Part shown: piece after piece, positions 33,713-44,806 of the stretch
Layout: each line of letters opens with the position of its first letter
How positions within the stretch are numbered: position 1 is the first letter of the stretch
Source: Chamaecyparis obtusa
Lineage: Eukaryota > Streptophyta > Pinopsida > Cupressales > Cupressaceae
Assembly (NCBI GenBank): GCA_027943335.1
Contig: BSBK01007744.1
Location: forward strand, 271,501-335,500
Direction: 5' to 3'
Length of the DNA stretch: 64,000 nucleotides
Made by a program: the position numbers and the translations under genes
Notes under the pieces: generated by a model
Database searches by the model: none
What the model was told of the DNA's origin: nothing
What the model saw: only the letters and a program-made list of their open reading frames with translations

Positions 33713-33956
33713 TTGATAATTCTAAAGAGTTATTTTTTTGTCATTAGTTTTGTCAAAGTCAGTCGGTGAAAGGAGGAGTCATAGGCCTTAGTCGGTAAAG
33801 AAAATAGAGAAGTCAGTAAAGAAAGAGATAATTTTGATAAAGGAAAATGAGAGACAAGCACCAAGAAAAGCAAGACAAGCACTGAGTAGTGCATAGTAGT
33901 TATCGAGCCAAGAGCACATGTTATCAAGCCAAGAGCACATGTTATCAAGCTAGAAC
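33713..33956 (+). repeat. 3' LTR of A, first piece
   Basis: It parallels the start of the LTR at 934, beginning TTGATAATTCTAAAGAG, where the 5' copy has extra bases. A 22-base unit (gccaagagcacatgttatcaa) is tandemly doubled at about 33906-33949; the 5' copy has one. K interrupts it after ctagaac. Confidence 0.85.
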
Positions 33957-34184
33957 AAAAGGATTTGAGAATACAAATCCACATAGCCCACAAATATCTG
34001 CAAACTGGAATAACCTGTTACAAGAGAAGAATGGAGACAAACTGCAATATCTCTCAAAAAGGAAAAATTGCATTAGAGAAATTAAAAGAGAAAATACAAG
34101 ATTCATCCTTAAATAGGAGAATGAGAAACCCTAAGTGAATCTTTAGAGAGGAATAAAAGATCAAAAGAATCTATTACTCTAACA
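33957..34184 (-). repeat. 3' LTR of K
   Basis: It runs from aaaaggatttgag to TTACTCTAACA. The partner starts TGAAGGATTTGAG, so the terminal TG has been altered or deleted here. Confidence 0.85.
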
Positions 34185-34411
34185 CCCCCCTTAAGATGAG
34201 CTTAGGGAAAAGCAGCAAACTAAAAGCTAAAGAAGCTAAAGCAAAACAAGCTAAAAAGCAAATTTGGGTCCCTGCAACAAGGCTTGATCAGGTACCCAAT
34301 CACAACCAAATCTCTATAAAGTGGAGGAATAGAGAAAACCTCATGGGAAAAACTCTACTCCAAAAAGAGATGAAAAAACATGCTAGAAAGAAACATGAAG
34401 GAAGGAAGGCC
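34185..34411 (-). other. Polypurine tract and 3' untranslated end of K
   Basis: The minus strand reads CTTAAGGGGGG against the LTR (34185-34195). The rest carries the ggtaccc/aggtttt block shared with I, E and F, and no gene. Confidence 0.8.
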
Positions 34412-35097
34412 TCACTGAGACCCCCAAAGGGAAAATTCCTTCACCCCAAGCATTAAGAGCAACTGAAGGTAGCGCGGCAAGGCAAAAGATTTAGTGAAGA
34501 TGTCAGCAACTTGCTCAGCTGTAGGAATATACTCTAAGATGAGAACACCATCTTGAATCAACTGCCGAATGAAGTGCATGTGGATCTCAATGTGTTTGGT
34601 CCGCCGATGCTCTATTGGGTTGCGTGAAATGTGAATAGCACCTTGATTGTCACACCATAAAATAGTGGGACTGTCTGGAGGAAACCCAAACTCAATCATC
34701 ATCTGTCGAAGCCACAAAATCTCCTAACTAGCTAGCACAAATGCTCAGTACTCTACCTCTGTAGATGATAATGCATGAGTGCTTTGCTTCTTGCAAGACC
34801 ATGTGATAGGACCAGAGCCAAGACAAAAAATAAAGCCAAAAGTGGACTTCTGATCAGTAGTATCACTAGCCCAATCAGAATCAGTGAAGCCAACAATGTG
34901 AGGATCTCTGGATGTGTAGGTGATGCCATATGTAGTAGTGCCCCAAATGTACCTCAAGATACATTTGGCAGCCTACCAATGACTCTCATGTGGATCCTGC
35001 GAGAATCTAGAGACAAGGCCAACCGCAAAGGAAAGATCTAGACATGTGTGTGTCACATACAACAAATTGCCAACCACCTATCTATACAAAGTAGGGT
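34412..35097 (-). pseudogene. RNase H of K
   Basis: It reads SFAVGLVSRFSQDPHESHW, ILRYIWGTTTYGITYTS, FTDSDWASDTTDQKSTFGF, SSTEVEY, ILWCDNQGAIHISRNP, HRRTKHIEIHMHFIRQ, VADIFTKSFALPRYLQLL and LGVKEFSLWG at its end. The acidic positions of the domain (DSDW, E, D) are visible. Three or so in-frame stops interrupt it. It degrades the RNA strand during reverse transcription. Confidence 0.85.
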
Positions 35098-35914
35098 CTA
35101 CTGAAGGAGTAGGACATGAAGGTGACAAATCAAAACTTGACTGAAAAGGTGTAGAGGTAGGCTTGCAATCAAGCATGCCAAATCACTGGAGCATATCAAG
35201 AGCATACTTCTGCTGGAGTATGGAGATCCCATCCGAAGATTGAATAACTTGTAGGCCCAAAAAATAGTGCAGAAGACCAAGATCTGTCATCTCAAAGTGC
35301 TCCATCAGTACTCTTTGAACACTCTGAATCATGGAGGATGAGCTACCAGTGATAAGAAGATCATCAACATATAGCACAAGAATCAATAGATCACCCTCAT
35401 GACGTTGAATATATACTGTAGGATCAGAATGATAGCGAGTGAAATGTGAAGATAGCAGAAAAGAGTCCATTTTTCTCATACCAAGCCCTAGGGGCTTGTT
35501 TGAGACCATATAATGACTATCAAAGTCTACATGCCAAAGAGGAATCATGCACAAAACCTAGAGGCTGCTCCATATAGATCTCCTCTTGGAGGTCACCATG
35601 CAAGAAGGCACTCTTCACATCCATCTGAAATACTATCCATTCCTGTGATGCTACTAGAGATAGTACAAGGTGAATGGAGTTCATCTTGGCAATAGGAGCA
35701 AAGGTCTCGTAGTAATCAATACCCTCCACCTGTGAAAACCCATTTGCAACAAGACGTGCCTTGTACTTATCAATCAAACCATCTACAGCATATTTGGTAA
35801 GATACACCAACTTGCATCGAACCAACTTTCTCCCTTTTGGAAGAGGACATAAATCCCAAGTATGATTCTTCATCATAGAAGAATACTCCTCATCCATGGC
35901 CCTATCCCACTCCA
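35098..35914 (-). pseudogene. Reverse transcriptase of K
   Basis: From WDRAMDEEYSSMMKNHTWDL the frame is open through GFSQVEGIDYYETFAPIAK and FQMDVKSAFLHGDLQEEIYM to CRL. A frameshift near 35520 leads to [12 protein letters not shown] and GMRKMDSFLLSSHFTRY. The active site LYVDDLLITGS is intact at about 35360, followed by MTDLGLLHYFLGLQV. The first part belongs to a 302-codon open frame (35520-36428) shared with the integrase end, the longest in the window. Confidence 0.9.
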
Positions 35915-37013
35915 AGTGTCCTGTCACCTGTGAAAAACTTTGAGGGTCTGTAGAAATGGCCTGACTCAAAAGACTAGAACCTAATGTCTGTGCATGAGTA
36001 TCTGAAGGATCACCTGCCAAAGGTCCTGCTGCATCAACAGTATCATGAGCCCACTTGGGGACTTGCAAAACATCTGGTGGTGGTGGGGAAGGTGGGTCAC
36101 CATTTGAATCATCCTCAGAGGATATGGAATCTTGTAGAGGAGAAGAGGAAGTACTAGGGAGTGAGGTGGAAGCTGAAGGTGGAGGATCCATCTGTGAATA
36201 GCGCTCATCAAACTGGACATCTCGTCGAAACAAGACCTCTTTGGAATTAGGATCAAACAACCTATATGCCTTCACATCCTCATAGTAGCCAACAAAAATG
36301 AGTGGTCGATTCTTTCTCTCCATGGCTTTCCTCTGAGCATTGGGAATGAATGCCCAAGCCTCACTACCAAAAACTTTGAAGGAAGAGACATCAGGCTTGA
36401 CATGAGTCCAAGCCTCCTCAGGAGTCATATGTCATAATGCCTTGTGAGACATTCAATTCTAAATATAGGTGGCACAACTGATAGCCTCAGCCCAAAAAGA
36501 AGCACTCATAGCTTGTGACTATAGCATACAATTGGCCATCTCCCGTAATGTCCTGTTCGTCCGCTCAACAATCCCATTCTGCTGGGGGGTATGTGGAATT
36601 GTGAATTGATGCTGTAAACCATGCTTAGTGCAAAAATATCTGAAAGACTGATTCACATATTCCCCCCCATTGTTAGTGCATATATGCCTGACAAAAAAAC
36701 TAGATTGTTTCTCCATAAATGTCTTAAAGATTCAAAATGAATCAAAGACATCAGACTTGTACTTCAAGAAGTACACTAGTGTGCGTCTGGAGAAATCATC
36801 TATGAAGGTGAGTACATATTTGGCACTAGAAAAAGATGGAGTGGGTAATGACATAAGATCATTGTGAATCCACTCCAAAGGTGCAATAGTATGTGAGGCT
36901 CTACCTGTCAGAAATGGATCTCTATGATGTTTGCCAAGGGTACAACTGCGACAAACACCATCAGTACAAGAAATCTGAGGCAGGCCAATCACTAGCTCAT
37001 GTGTACTCATCTG
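35915..37013 (-). pseudogene. Integrase of K
   Basis: Zinc-binding part: CTDGVCRSCTLGKHHRDPF. Core: IHNDLMSLPTP, FIDDFSRRTLVYFL, CTNNGGEYVNQSF, HTPQQNGIVERTNRTLREM, which together show the DDE triad positions (D, D, E of NGIVE). The C-terminal end has TPEEAWTHVKPDVSSFKVFGSEAW and RKAMERKNRPLIFVGYYE. Stops at about 36518 and 36440 break it. It would insert the cDNA in the genome. Confidence 0.85.
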
Positions 37014-37580
37014 CTATAGATATCTATAGTTGACATGGCCAAAACACTCATGCCAAAGTTTGCTCACTGTGTATGCATGAGCAACAAGAGAAACACCTGT
37101 AGAATCAGAGCTCTTGAAGCAATCAAACCTATATAAGTGAGACTCTGAATCAACACTCTCAGTAGCAACAACTAGATCAGGATCATGGAGATCTTGAATA
37201 ACCACATTATGTGGTGTGAACTCAATTATTTTACTAGATCTAGAATGACAGATCTGATAAACAGACAGGAGGTTTGTAGAGATGGCCAGAACCAAGAGAA
37301 CATCCTGTAGAGAACCACCATCCAAGGAAACAATACTAGAACCTGTAACTGAAAGTTGTGCTGAATCACCAACTGCAATCTATGTAATGGCACTCTGAGC
37401 AAGTGATGTAATCAATCCAGGAGAGTGTGACATATGGTGTGAAGCACCTGAATCAATGATCCAAAGAGAATTTGTAGGTATAGCTCGTGCAAAGAGAGCA
37501 TGACCTTTGCCGGTGGAAGAGGAAGGAGGCCGAGGAGAGGTGATATTATGTTGCTGCAAGGATGCCTCTAAAGCCTCTAA
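37014..37580 (-). pseudogene. Protease and pre-integrase region of K
   Basis: LWIIDSGASHHMSHSPGL (near 37410-37470) has an intact DSGA active site. It is followed by VGDSAQLSVTGSSIVSLDG, LLSVYQICHSRSSKIIEF and LHDPDLVVATESVDSESHL, then LWHECFGHVNYRYL. One stop (near 37380) lies between the protease and the next part. Its close match in I supports one family. Confidence 0.85.
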
Positions 37581-38435
37581 TCATTTCCAAAACTTGGAAA
37601 CTAGATGTCCGTCCTTTCCACAAAAGCTACAAGATTCTTCTAATTTCTTCTTTGTCTTGGAGGAAGACTCACCAGACTTTGAAGAATTTCCCTGTTTGAA
37701 ACTGGGATTTGTTTTGGAATCAGATTTGGAATTTGATTTCTGAGATGGATTGGAGGGACTCTCACTACCAGCTAAATCTTTCTTGGGCTTTGATTTGGGC
37801 TTCTTGCTATCCGTAGGTGTCTGAGCAACCAATGCTTGATTCTTTGATCCTGAGAGATAATCCAACTGTTTAAGCTTAGATTTCTCTCGAGTCAAACGAT
37901 CACAGAATATCTCAAAAGAGGGCATAACAAATCTAGGTCCCAAAGCATCCATGGTGGAATGGAAAGTAGAAGAGAAAATCTGAAATTTTCCTTGAAGCTT
38001 AGAAAGAATCGGGTAAATACATTCTTGATCTGTCTTGATCTTGCCACAACCCTATAAAATAAATCTGATGGATTTGAATTTCATCAAGTAATCCTCAATA
38101 GAAGGATAGAAATCAGGTACCATGGAGGTCAATTCTACTTCAATCTGAAGTGCCCTGAATTCATTAACTGTGCCAATGAGAGTTTGAAATTGTGTCCACA
38201 TATCCCTAGGAGTAGGAAAATTATCAAGATGGAAAAGAAGGCTGTCTGAAACATGCAGAGACAAAACACCCATAGCCTCATCCATTTTGTTTCTGTGCTA
38301 CATAATCTCATAGGGGAAATTTAGATGAGGCTATTCCTCATCCAGATAGGACCATAATCCACATGATCTGATAAGCCTCATCATGCGAGTTTTCCAGATG
38401 TGATAATTGTGCGAGTGAGAAGCTCAATTGAAGCT
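37581..38435 (-). pseudogene. Gag of K
   Basis: ATG near 38435 gives MADPASIELLTR. An early frameshift follows, then HNYH-W type sequence, KMDEAMGVLSLHVSDSLLF, FPTPRDMWTQFQTLIGTVNEF, FYPSIEDYLMKFKSIRFIL and STFHSTMDALG, then a Ser/Lys-rich basic stretch. The zinc knuckle is CSFCGKDGHLVSKFWK, with Phe where the last Cys is expected, the same as in I. Several stops occur. Confidence 0.85.
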
Positions 38436-39793
38436 GGATCTGCCATGCTGATAACTGATCTAAGTACCTATTGTTTTTTATTATTATGGGTTTTCTTTCA
38501 GAACTAGATAGAAGATGTAGAAGGGTTTGTGTTTTTTGATGTTTTTGTTTTCTAAAACAAATGACAGAAAGCAAGAGAAAAAAGCACCCCCCCACAAAGA
38601 GAGAACCCAAATCCTAGTACAATCTGAATGCAAGAAAGAAAGAAAGTAATGTCTCAGAAAAAAAATTGTGTACCTAAATTTTTTTCTAAAAATAAATTCC
38701 AGATCTGAAAAGAGCTCAGAATGAGCTTTTCGAAAATATTTCATTTGCGAAAAATTGAGCTTGTATGCAAAAGTTATGGCTCTGGGAGTGCATAGATGTA
38801 CTTCAGAATTTGATAGAAAAAATGAGTAGCAAAATGTCAAAATAGAGATTGCAAAACTTTAGATCTGAATAAATCTCTGAATGAGCTTTCCGGTGATATT
38901 TCATTTGAAGCAAATGGAGTTCGGAGGCAAAAGTTATCGATCCCGGAGTGGAGGCAGGCTGAAACCCAAGAGAATAGAGAAACCTCTATCTTTGATAGAA
39001 AAAAAATGAAGCAAAATGGAGAAATCAGAAACCCACACCTACAAAATTGGATCATGCTCAGAACCAGCTTTCCATCGGTATATCATATGCCCAAAAATGA
39101 TCTCGGATGCTCAAGATATCGTCAAAAAATGATCACCTTGTCAAACTTAGCATTCAAAAAAATGCAACAAGGAATTTGAATTGAGAAAAGTTTGCATGAT
39201 CGCTGACATCATGCTGATGTCATCTCAAAAGGGATTGTGGGGCCACGTGTGACGCCAGCTGATGTCACGTTTACCGGCGGGAATCTCGGTCGATCACCGT
39301 CGACGGTGACCGCGGGCCACTGGGTGGTGCACCGGTGGCCGCCGCTCAGCAGTGGTGGTTTTTTTACAAATTTTTTTTTCTGCTTGCGTCAGCCTCGGGC
39401 TGCGTGCCAGAGTCGTACGACCCTTGTATGAAATTTTTTTGTGCCTCTGAGAGCAACTTGTCAGAATTTGACAAGTCTTATATGAATTTTGAGTATCTCG
39501 GGCCTTCTGGACGCAACTGTGAGGTTTGTTTAGGCCAGAAGTGCTCCAAAAAATACTAATCACCTTAGGATCCATGCCGGGGTTGATTGCAAAATGTTTT
39601 TCTCACATATTCCAACTGTGTCCAAATTGGACAAATTTTATATGGATCTAGGGGTTCTTGGATGCTCTGAATGCAACCGTGAGGTCCGTTTGAAGCCAAG
39701 ATGACCAGAAAATAGGTCCCCCCTGATTCAACAGAGAAACCCTAAAGCTCCATAAAACTTCAAAACAACAAGAACAGGTAGCAACAGATCAAA
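38436..39793 (-). other. Long 5' leader of K
   Basis: It holds no gene; open stretches are low-complexity. A GC-rich block lies at about 39220-39420, as in the leaders of E and F. Similar regulatory or packaging function may be shared, but sequences differ. Confidence 0.5.
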
Positions 39794-39805
39794 GCTTTGA
39801 TACCA
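39794..39805 (-). other. Primer-binding site of K
   Basis: The plus strand GCTTTGATACCA is the reverse complement of TGGTATCAAAGC, one base from the initiator-Met form, touching the 5' LTR. Confidence 0.9.
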
Positions 39806-40033
39806 TGAAGGATTTGAGAATACAAATCCACACAGCCCATGAATATCTGAAAACTAGAATAACCTGTTACAAGAGAAAAATGGAGACAAACTGCAATAGC
39901 TCTCAAAAAGGAAAAATTGCATTAGAGAAATTAAAAGAGAAAATACAAGATTCATCCTTAAACAAGAGAATGAGAAACCCTAAGTGAATCTTTAGAGAGG
40001 AATAAAAGATCAAAATAATCTATTACTCTAACA
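39806..40033 (-). repeat. 5' LTR of K
   Basis: It runs from TGAAGGATTTGAG to CTATTACTCTAACA and matches 33957-34184 with few differences. Confidence 0.9.
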
Positions 40034-41053
40034 AACATGTTACCAAGTAACACAGGCCGACATAATAGATCATGGCAAATACATTGAATCTGGACACCGA
40101 GCAAAAAATGTTTTACTAAATTCAAGGTGATCATTTGGTAAAACATTGGAAATATAAACAAATATGATTTCACCTGATTATGAGGTAAGATCCACGAATG
40201 GAAAATGAACGGAATATATACATTGAAAATGAAATCAAAGCTACCACTACTTAATGAGAATAATCTAGAACATTTCCACCACTTTTGGATCAAGTATATA
40301 AAGAATAGAGTATGAAGATCAGAGAGAGGATGATGTAGATAATGAGAAGAATGCAAGACTGATGTGATTGTGATGAAAAAATGATAATTTATTGAGTACA
40401 AAGAAGTGAGAGAAAAATAGTGAAGGTGAATCATATTTAAGACTACCGAGTACTGAAGCTGAATTTTCAGTGAAAGGAACTAAAGTATAGAATGAGGTAA
40501 AGATGTTATTGAGCACATTGATTCTGAACAACATTTGTTGATGCATTATTACAGACATATTTAGTACTAATTTATATTGTATTTAGAGTTGTCAAATCCC
40601 ACTATTGGGTAGGCCCTAATAGGTCTGATTTTGTAAATCCTTTAACAGGGCACATCTCTTAGATTAGAGATTATAAAATCCTTTAGTAAGGTAGACTTTA
40701 TAAGTATTTTTGTACTCCTATCAGGGCAAGCTATCAGAAGTAGCTAAGTATTGCAGCTTTAATTGAGCACCCTTTTTATTATAGTAGTGAAGGATTATGG
40801 GTACCATCCCCACCATAGTTTTTCCCTTTTACTAAGGGTTTCTACGAGACCAAAAATCATGGAGTTACAAATTTATTTTTCATGTTTTGATTTCTATGTT
40901 TTATGGTGTTACATGCAAAGTTTTCAATTTGGTAAATGATCAGATTATGTGATAGAAATACAAATCAAGTTAAGAAAAGGTTGATAAATGTTTTGTGGAG
41001 TATTGATTCACCCCTCCCTTCTTAGTACCTAAATTTCCATTATAAATCCAACA
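40034..41053 (+). repeat. 3' LTR of A, second piece
   Basis: It continues from aacatgttaccaag, paralleling 1144-2165, and ends TTATAAATCCAACA. Minus-strand ORFs here (39958-40434, 40319-40558) have a counterpart at 1395-1670 in the other LTR and are not genes. Confidence 0.85.
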
Positions 41054-42125
41054 TAGACGTCATTTCCCCTGGCCTTTATTTGAGACCATTTCTGTGGACA
41101 ATTTGAGGAAGTGTAAACATGATGCAATGATTAGAAATTATGACCCCACAAAATTTGGATAGAAAAAGGGCAATGTTACACATTTTCTACCATGTCCGCA
41201 AACTCTTTTCCTTCAAATTCCTTCACTTCTCAAATGTGCTTGTTGTAGAGAGAGCCAAGCATCAACTTTGCAAAGTTTTGAAGGCTAAAGGGTTGATGAA
41301 CACTCAATAAATCCCACCAGTGTGCCACATGTCAACATCAATGAGTTTCATATGCCTCCACATGAGGTTTCCCCCCTCCAAGTTCCATCATGGAAACATG
41401 TGTCCAGATTGTGGTCGCATGATTCAAAAGTGACAGGGTCCACCTCCTTCAAGGAAAAATGTTTCTTTTTCAGTTAGTAGCAAATCTCAAGGCAGTGTGG
41501 ATCAAAATAAATTTACCTATACACGAAAAAAGTGAGGAACCATAGCGAGTGGAAGGTAATTTATTCTATTATAATAGCAAAAAGGTTGCAAAAAGCATCA
41601 GCGGCATCCATACTGTGCACATGGAAGAAGAAGAATGATGCAGAGATCGACATGTTGAGATAGCTATAGTAACATAGCTATAGTAACCACAATGACAACT
41701 CTTCCACATGGTACAAATGAAGGACCATTCTCAATGACATTTTCAAGATTCAGTTTAGGGGTTTCTTCTTTAAAAGGCCTACAGGCACATTGTAAAAAAA
41801 AGAGTTCAGTTAGATCTACAATTTATGTTCTAGGATTATTTTGTTTGCTGTATAGAAGAACATTTAGAAATAGTCACAGTTTCATTTTTTAGGCCATAAC
41901 ATTATAAAATTCACATGATCAATAGAGGAGATACACTGGACTATGCTGAATTTTCTTTTATTGTGTGTTTTCTTCTATTTTGTGAATGACTTCAAGGTTA
42001 TGTGTCAATATTGAATGCTGATAGCTATTATTTATTATTTTGGGCTCTTATAATTCATCACAAATTTACAAGTTATTGGATCATATCTAGTTACTCTTTC
42101 AATTCTTGTAGTCTAGGGTTATACT
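41054..42125 (+). pseudogene. Right flank of A: decayed coding remnant, then unassigned sequence
   Basis: At 41055-41110 the frame RRHFPWPLFETISVDN could continue the DUF4283-like ORF that ends at 933. Farther on, HGNMCPDCGRM (about 41378-41410) looks like half a zinc finger. The remainder to 42125 shows nothing that I recognise; ORF 41692-41892 is likely chance. Confidence 0.35.
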
Positions 42126-43675
42126 TGTTAAAATGATTTTAGAATAACTGAGAGGGGGGGGGGGGGGGGGGGGTGAATCAGTTATCCTCAAGTCTAGATG
42201 TACCAATTCAACTTTTAAACACTTCAACCAACTTAGATCTACTTCAATAGTCCACTTGGTCTCTATAGCATATAACCAGTAACATAAACTTACAGTCCAC
42301 TGTCCAAAAGTAATCAACTTACAGAATATAAAACTCTTAATAGTAAAACACATCAAATAACATTCACACAAGTATGACACTAGGACTTAACATGGAAACC
42401 CAATTTTGGAAAAACCACAAGTAACATGCTACCAAATTTTCACTATTCGATGTGAGCTCTATGAAGAGCCAACCCTATCAAAGGTTATAATACACACTGT
42501 TAGGTGTGACCCTATTGAAGGATTTAATCACCCTGTCAGGACTAGCCTTGTTAGAGGACTTAAGAACATCCCATTAGAATGTCACCTTGACTAAAGGATT
42601 TACAAATGAGTGTTAGGTCAACCTTGATTGAAGGATTTCAACTGATACAATGGTTAGAAAGTAATTGTAGGCTTGATCTGATACATACAACTCACTTTGC
42701 AAATACAAATCCAATGTAGCTCATATGTTGATCCACTGACTAGGCTTCATTATCATCTCTATCTCTGATCTGCTTGGAAATGCTTCAAGAAATCACCACT
42801 TCACAACTCTTCACAGATCTTTCCAGCATTTTGCTTAGGTTTGCCAATCAACAGGACCAACCTCCTTCATAACCTATAATTAGGTTATCCTTATACCTCC
42901 TTAATTAGATAGCTTGATCATTTTCCACTTAATCATCACCGTAGATCTTAGGTTTAGGTCAGATTCATCAAATCCTTCCAACATTTCATTCTCCTTCTTA
43001 TCGTCTAGATATTTCTAAAAAGTTCTCCTTGAATCCATGCATAAAAATGGTTTACCATGCATTAAATGCTCCAGATTATTCATCCTTATCTTTAACACAC
43101 TTTACATATTCCAAGAATTCAACTGCGTTGGCTGGGAATCTCAATCCCTTCACAAACTGTAAAATACTGACACTCGGTCATCACTATGTTCTTTTTCTTG
43201 GTCTTCACTGGATAACTCTATCATCGCTAAACTATTCTTCTCGGTACTCACTGTCTTCACTTGGTTCAATTCCTAATATTTAGTTGACACAATATTTGCT
43301 CAACTTATACTAGCACTCGGTCAACACTAGCATCACTCAACTTATACTTAAGTTCCTTAATCTTCTGCTCTTTTGCTCGGTCAAGCCTATGCTTTCAATA
43401 TTTCTTTCCTCATATCTTATAAGCTTCAACTCAACTATCTTCTTCACTTAGTATTATAGATAAACAACATATTACCTCACCAATGTGCCAACTAATAAAG
43501 TACCCATTGTAGTTTCTATAACTCAAGCTTTCACTAGGTCTTCTTGTTATCTCCTCTTTTTAAATCCTCTTCAAAAATCAAATGATATGGTACTCAACAA
43601 GATATCAACCATCTCACCAATTAAGGTTTGACATTAATGAAAATATAATAATTATTTCAATTTTAGTTTCCAACA
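42126..43675 (-). repeat. 3' LTR of H (about 1.55 kb)
   Basis: It runs from TGTTAAAATGATTTTAG to TTTCCAACA. A 20-base G run at 42154-42173 precedes gtgaatcag. It matches 48424-48796 over the available part. Confidence 0.85.
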
Positions 43676-44185
43676 ATCTCCCTCTTTGGCATTGATGACA
43701 ATACCATATGCTTAGTTACCATACAATACAAAAATTATGTATTGAAGAAACTTATGTCAACTCTCTCTATATTCTATCATCAAATATTTATTAATATCCT
43801 TAGCTTCATTTTGATTCTCATCCAATGCAAATATCAGATCCCTCTTTGATAGATATCTCCCTCTTTATCTATGCATCAATTTTACTGAATCTCTCATCTC
43901 TCCCTCAAAATCTCTCCCTCAACTATTCATGGTAACTTCTACTGAATCTCTCCCTCTTTGACAACAATGCCAAAGATACTTTTGACTTTCTCATTCATCT
44001 TCACCATGTAGATATCTTCATGTCAGGTTTCTGAATTATATGCTTCCTCTATCATCTTGCTTATGACTAATCAACATCTTGTGCTCAACTCTTCACAACT
44101 TTAAGAATCTCCTAAAGTGTGACCTCTTTGCATCAATTTATCAAATATTTTGAGTAATACATTTGATGCAACACTCCTATTTGAT
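43676..44185 (-). other. Multiple polypurine tracts of H
   Basis: On the minus strand, AAAGAGGGAGA-like motifs occur at about six points between 44000 and the LTR (near 43968, 43920, 43905, 43868, 43845 and 43677-43690). The last, CCAAAGAGGGAGAT, touches the LTR. A reiterated polypurine tract is a known Sirevirus trait. Confidence 0.8.
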
Positions 44186-44806
44186 TTAGGTAGCCTCATC
44201 TATGGGAATCACCCCTAATTTACCTCTTAGATACTCATGTGCATCCTTAGGTAAAGCTTTAGTGAATATATCACCTAACTGTTCCTTTGTATTTACATAT
44301 TCTAGACTCACTTCTTTGTCTTGAACTAGCTCTCTCAAGCAATGATACTTGATAGCAATATTCTTGGTCTTAGTGTTCATCACAAGATTCTTGGATATAT
44401 TGATAGCAATTGGCTCAGTGATTTCTTCCTCCATACCTTTCAAAAATTGCTTGATCCACACTATGTTTGAAAAATTAAATGCTACTACCACATATTCAAC
44501 TTCTACTATAGATTGAGAAATACAGTTATGTTTCTTTCTTGTCCATGAAACTAACGTCTTTCCTAGAAAGAATGCATCACCACTTGTACTCTTTCTATCG
44601 TCCACATTTCCTGCCCAATCTGTATTAGTATAAACTTTTAGTTCAAACTTATCATTTTTATTGTAGTACAATCCATAATCCTTTGTTCCTTTTAGATATC
44701 TCAGTATCCTTTTTACTTCCATCATGTGATTCTCCTTAGTATTTGCAAAAAATCTTGCAACAATCCCAACAACTAGTGCAATATTTGGTCTACTGTGAAC
44801 AACATA
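44186..44806 (-). pseudogene. RNase H of H
   Basis: A 179-codon open frame (44186-44725) has VKRILRYLKGTKDYGLYY, VYTNTDWAGNVDDRKSTSG, FFLGKTLVSWTRKK, DIFTKALPKDAHEYLRGKLGV. The catalytic Asp in TNTDW is kept, and the Glu of S-x-E is probably kept as EVEYV. It ends IPIDEAT-stop, a typical Copia finish. Confidence 0.9.

Larger units (their letters stand above)
33957..40033 (-). mobile_element. Element K: Ty1/Copia retrotransposon in the 3' LTR of A
   Basis: It has 228-bp LTRs (33957-34184 and 39806-40033), a primer site, and a full gag, protease, integrase, RT, RNase H set on the minus strand. A's LTR is continuous once K is removed (ctagaacaaaacatgttacc in the other LTR). The left edge seems to have lost a few bases, so the duplication is not clean. 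It has relatively few stops, an intact YVDD and DSGA, and is the best preserved element here, yet still broken in several places. Confidence 0.9.
934..41053 (+). mobile_element. Element A: non-autonomous Sirevirus-like LTR retrotransposon, heavily interrupted
   Basis: A runs from a 5' LTR beginning TGTTGAT at 934 to a 3' LTR ending CCAACA at 41053. It spans 40.1 kb but is only about 8.1 kb once M, J, C and K are removed. Internal order is primer-binding site, ORF1 (coiled coil and zinc knuckles), a spacer with a TATA-like box, ORF2 (very long, no polymerase), two polypurine tracts, then the 3' LTR. The LTR end with TGATTCACCCC just inside it, the initiator-Met primer site and the repeated CAAAGGGGGAG tract are Sirevirus-type features. 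No protease, integrase, reverse transcriptase or RNase H was seen, so it would need a partner element to move. No clean target-site duplication is visible. Confidence 0.8.
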
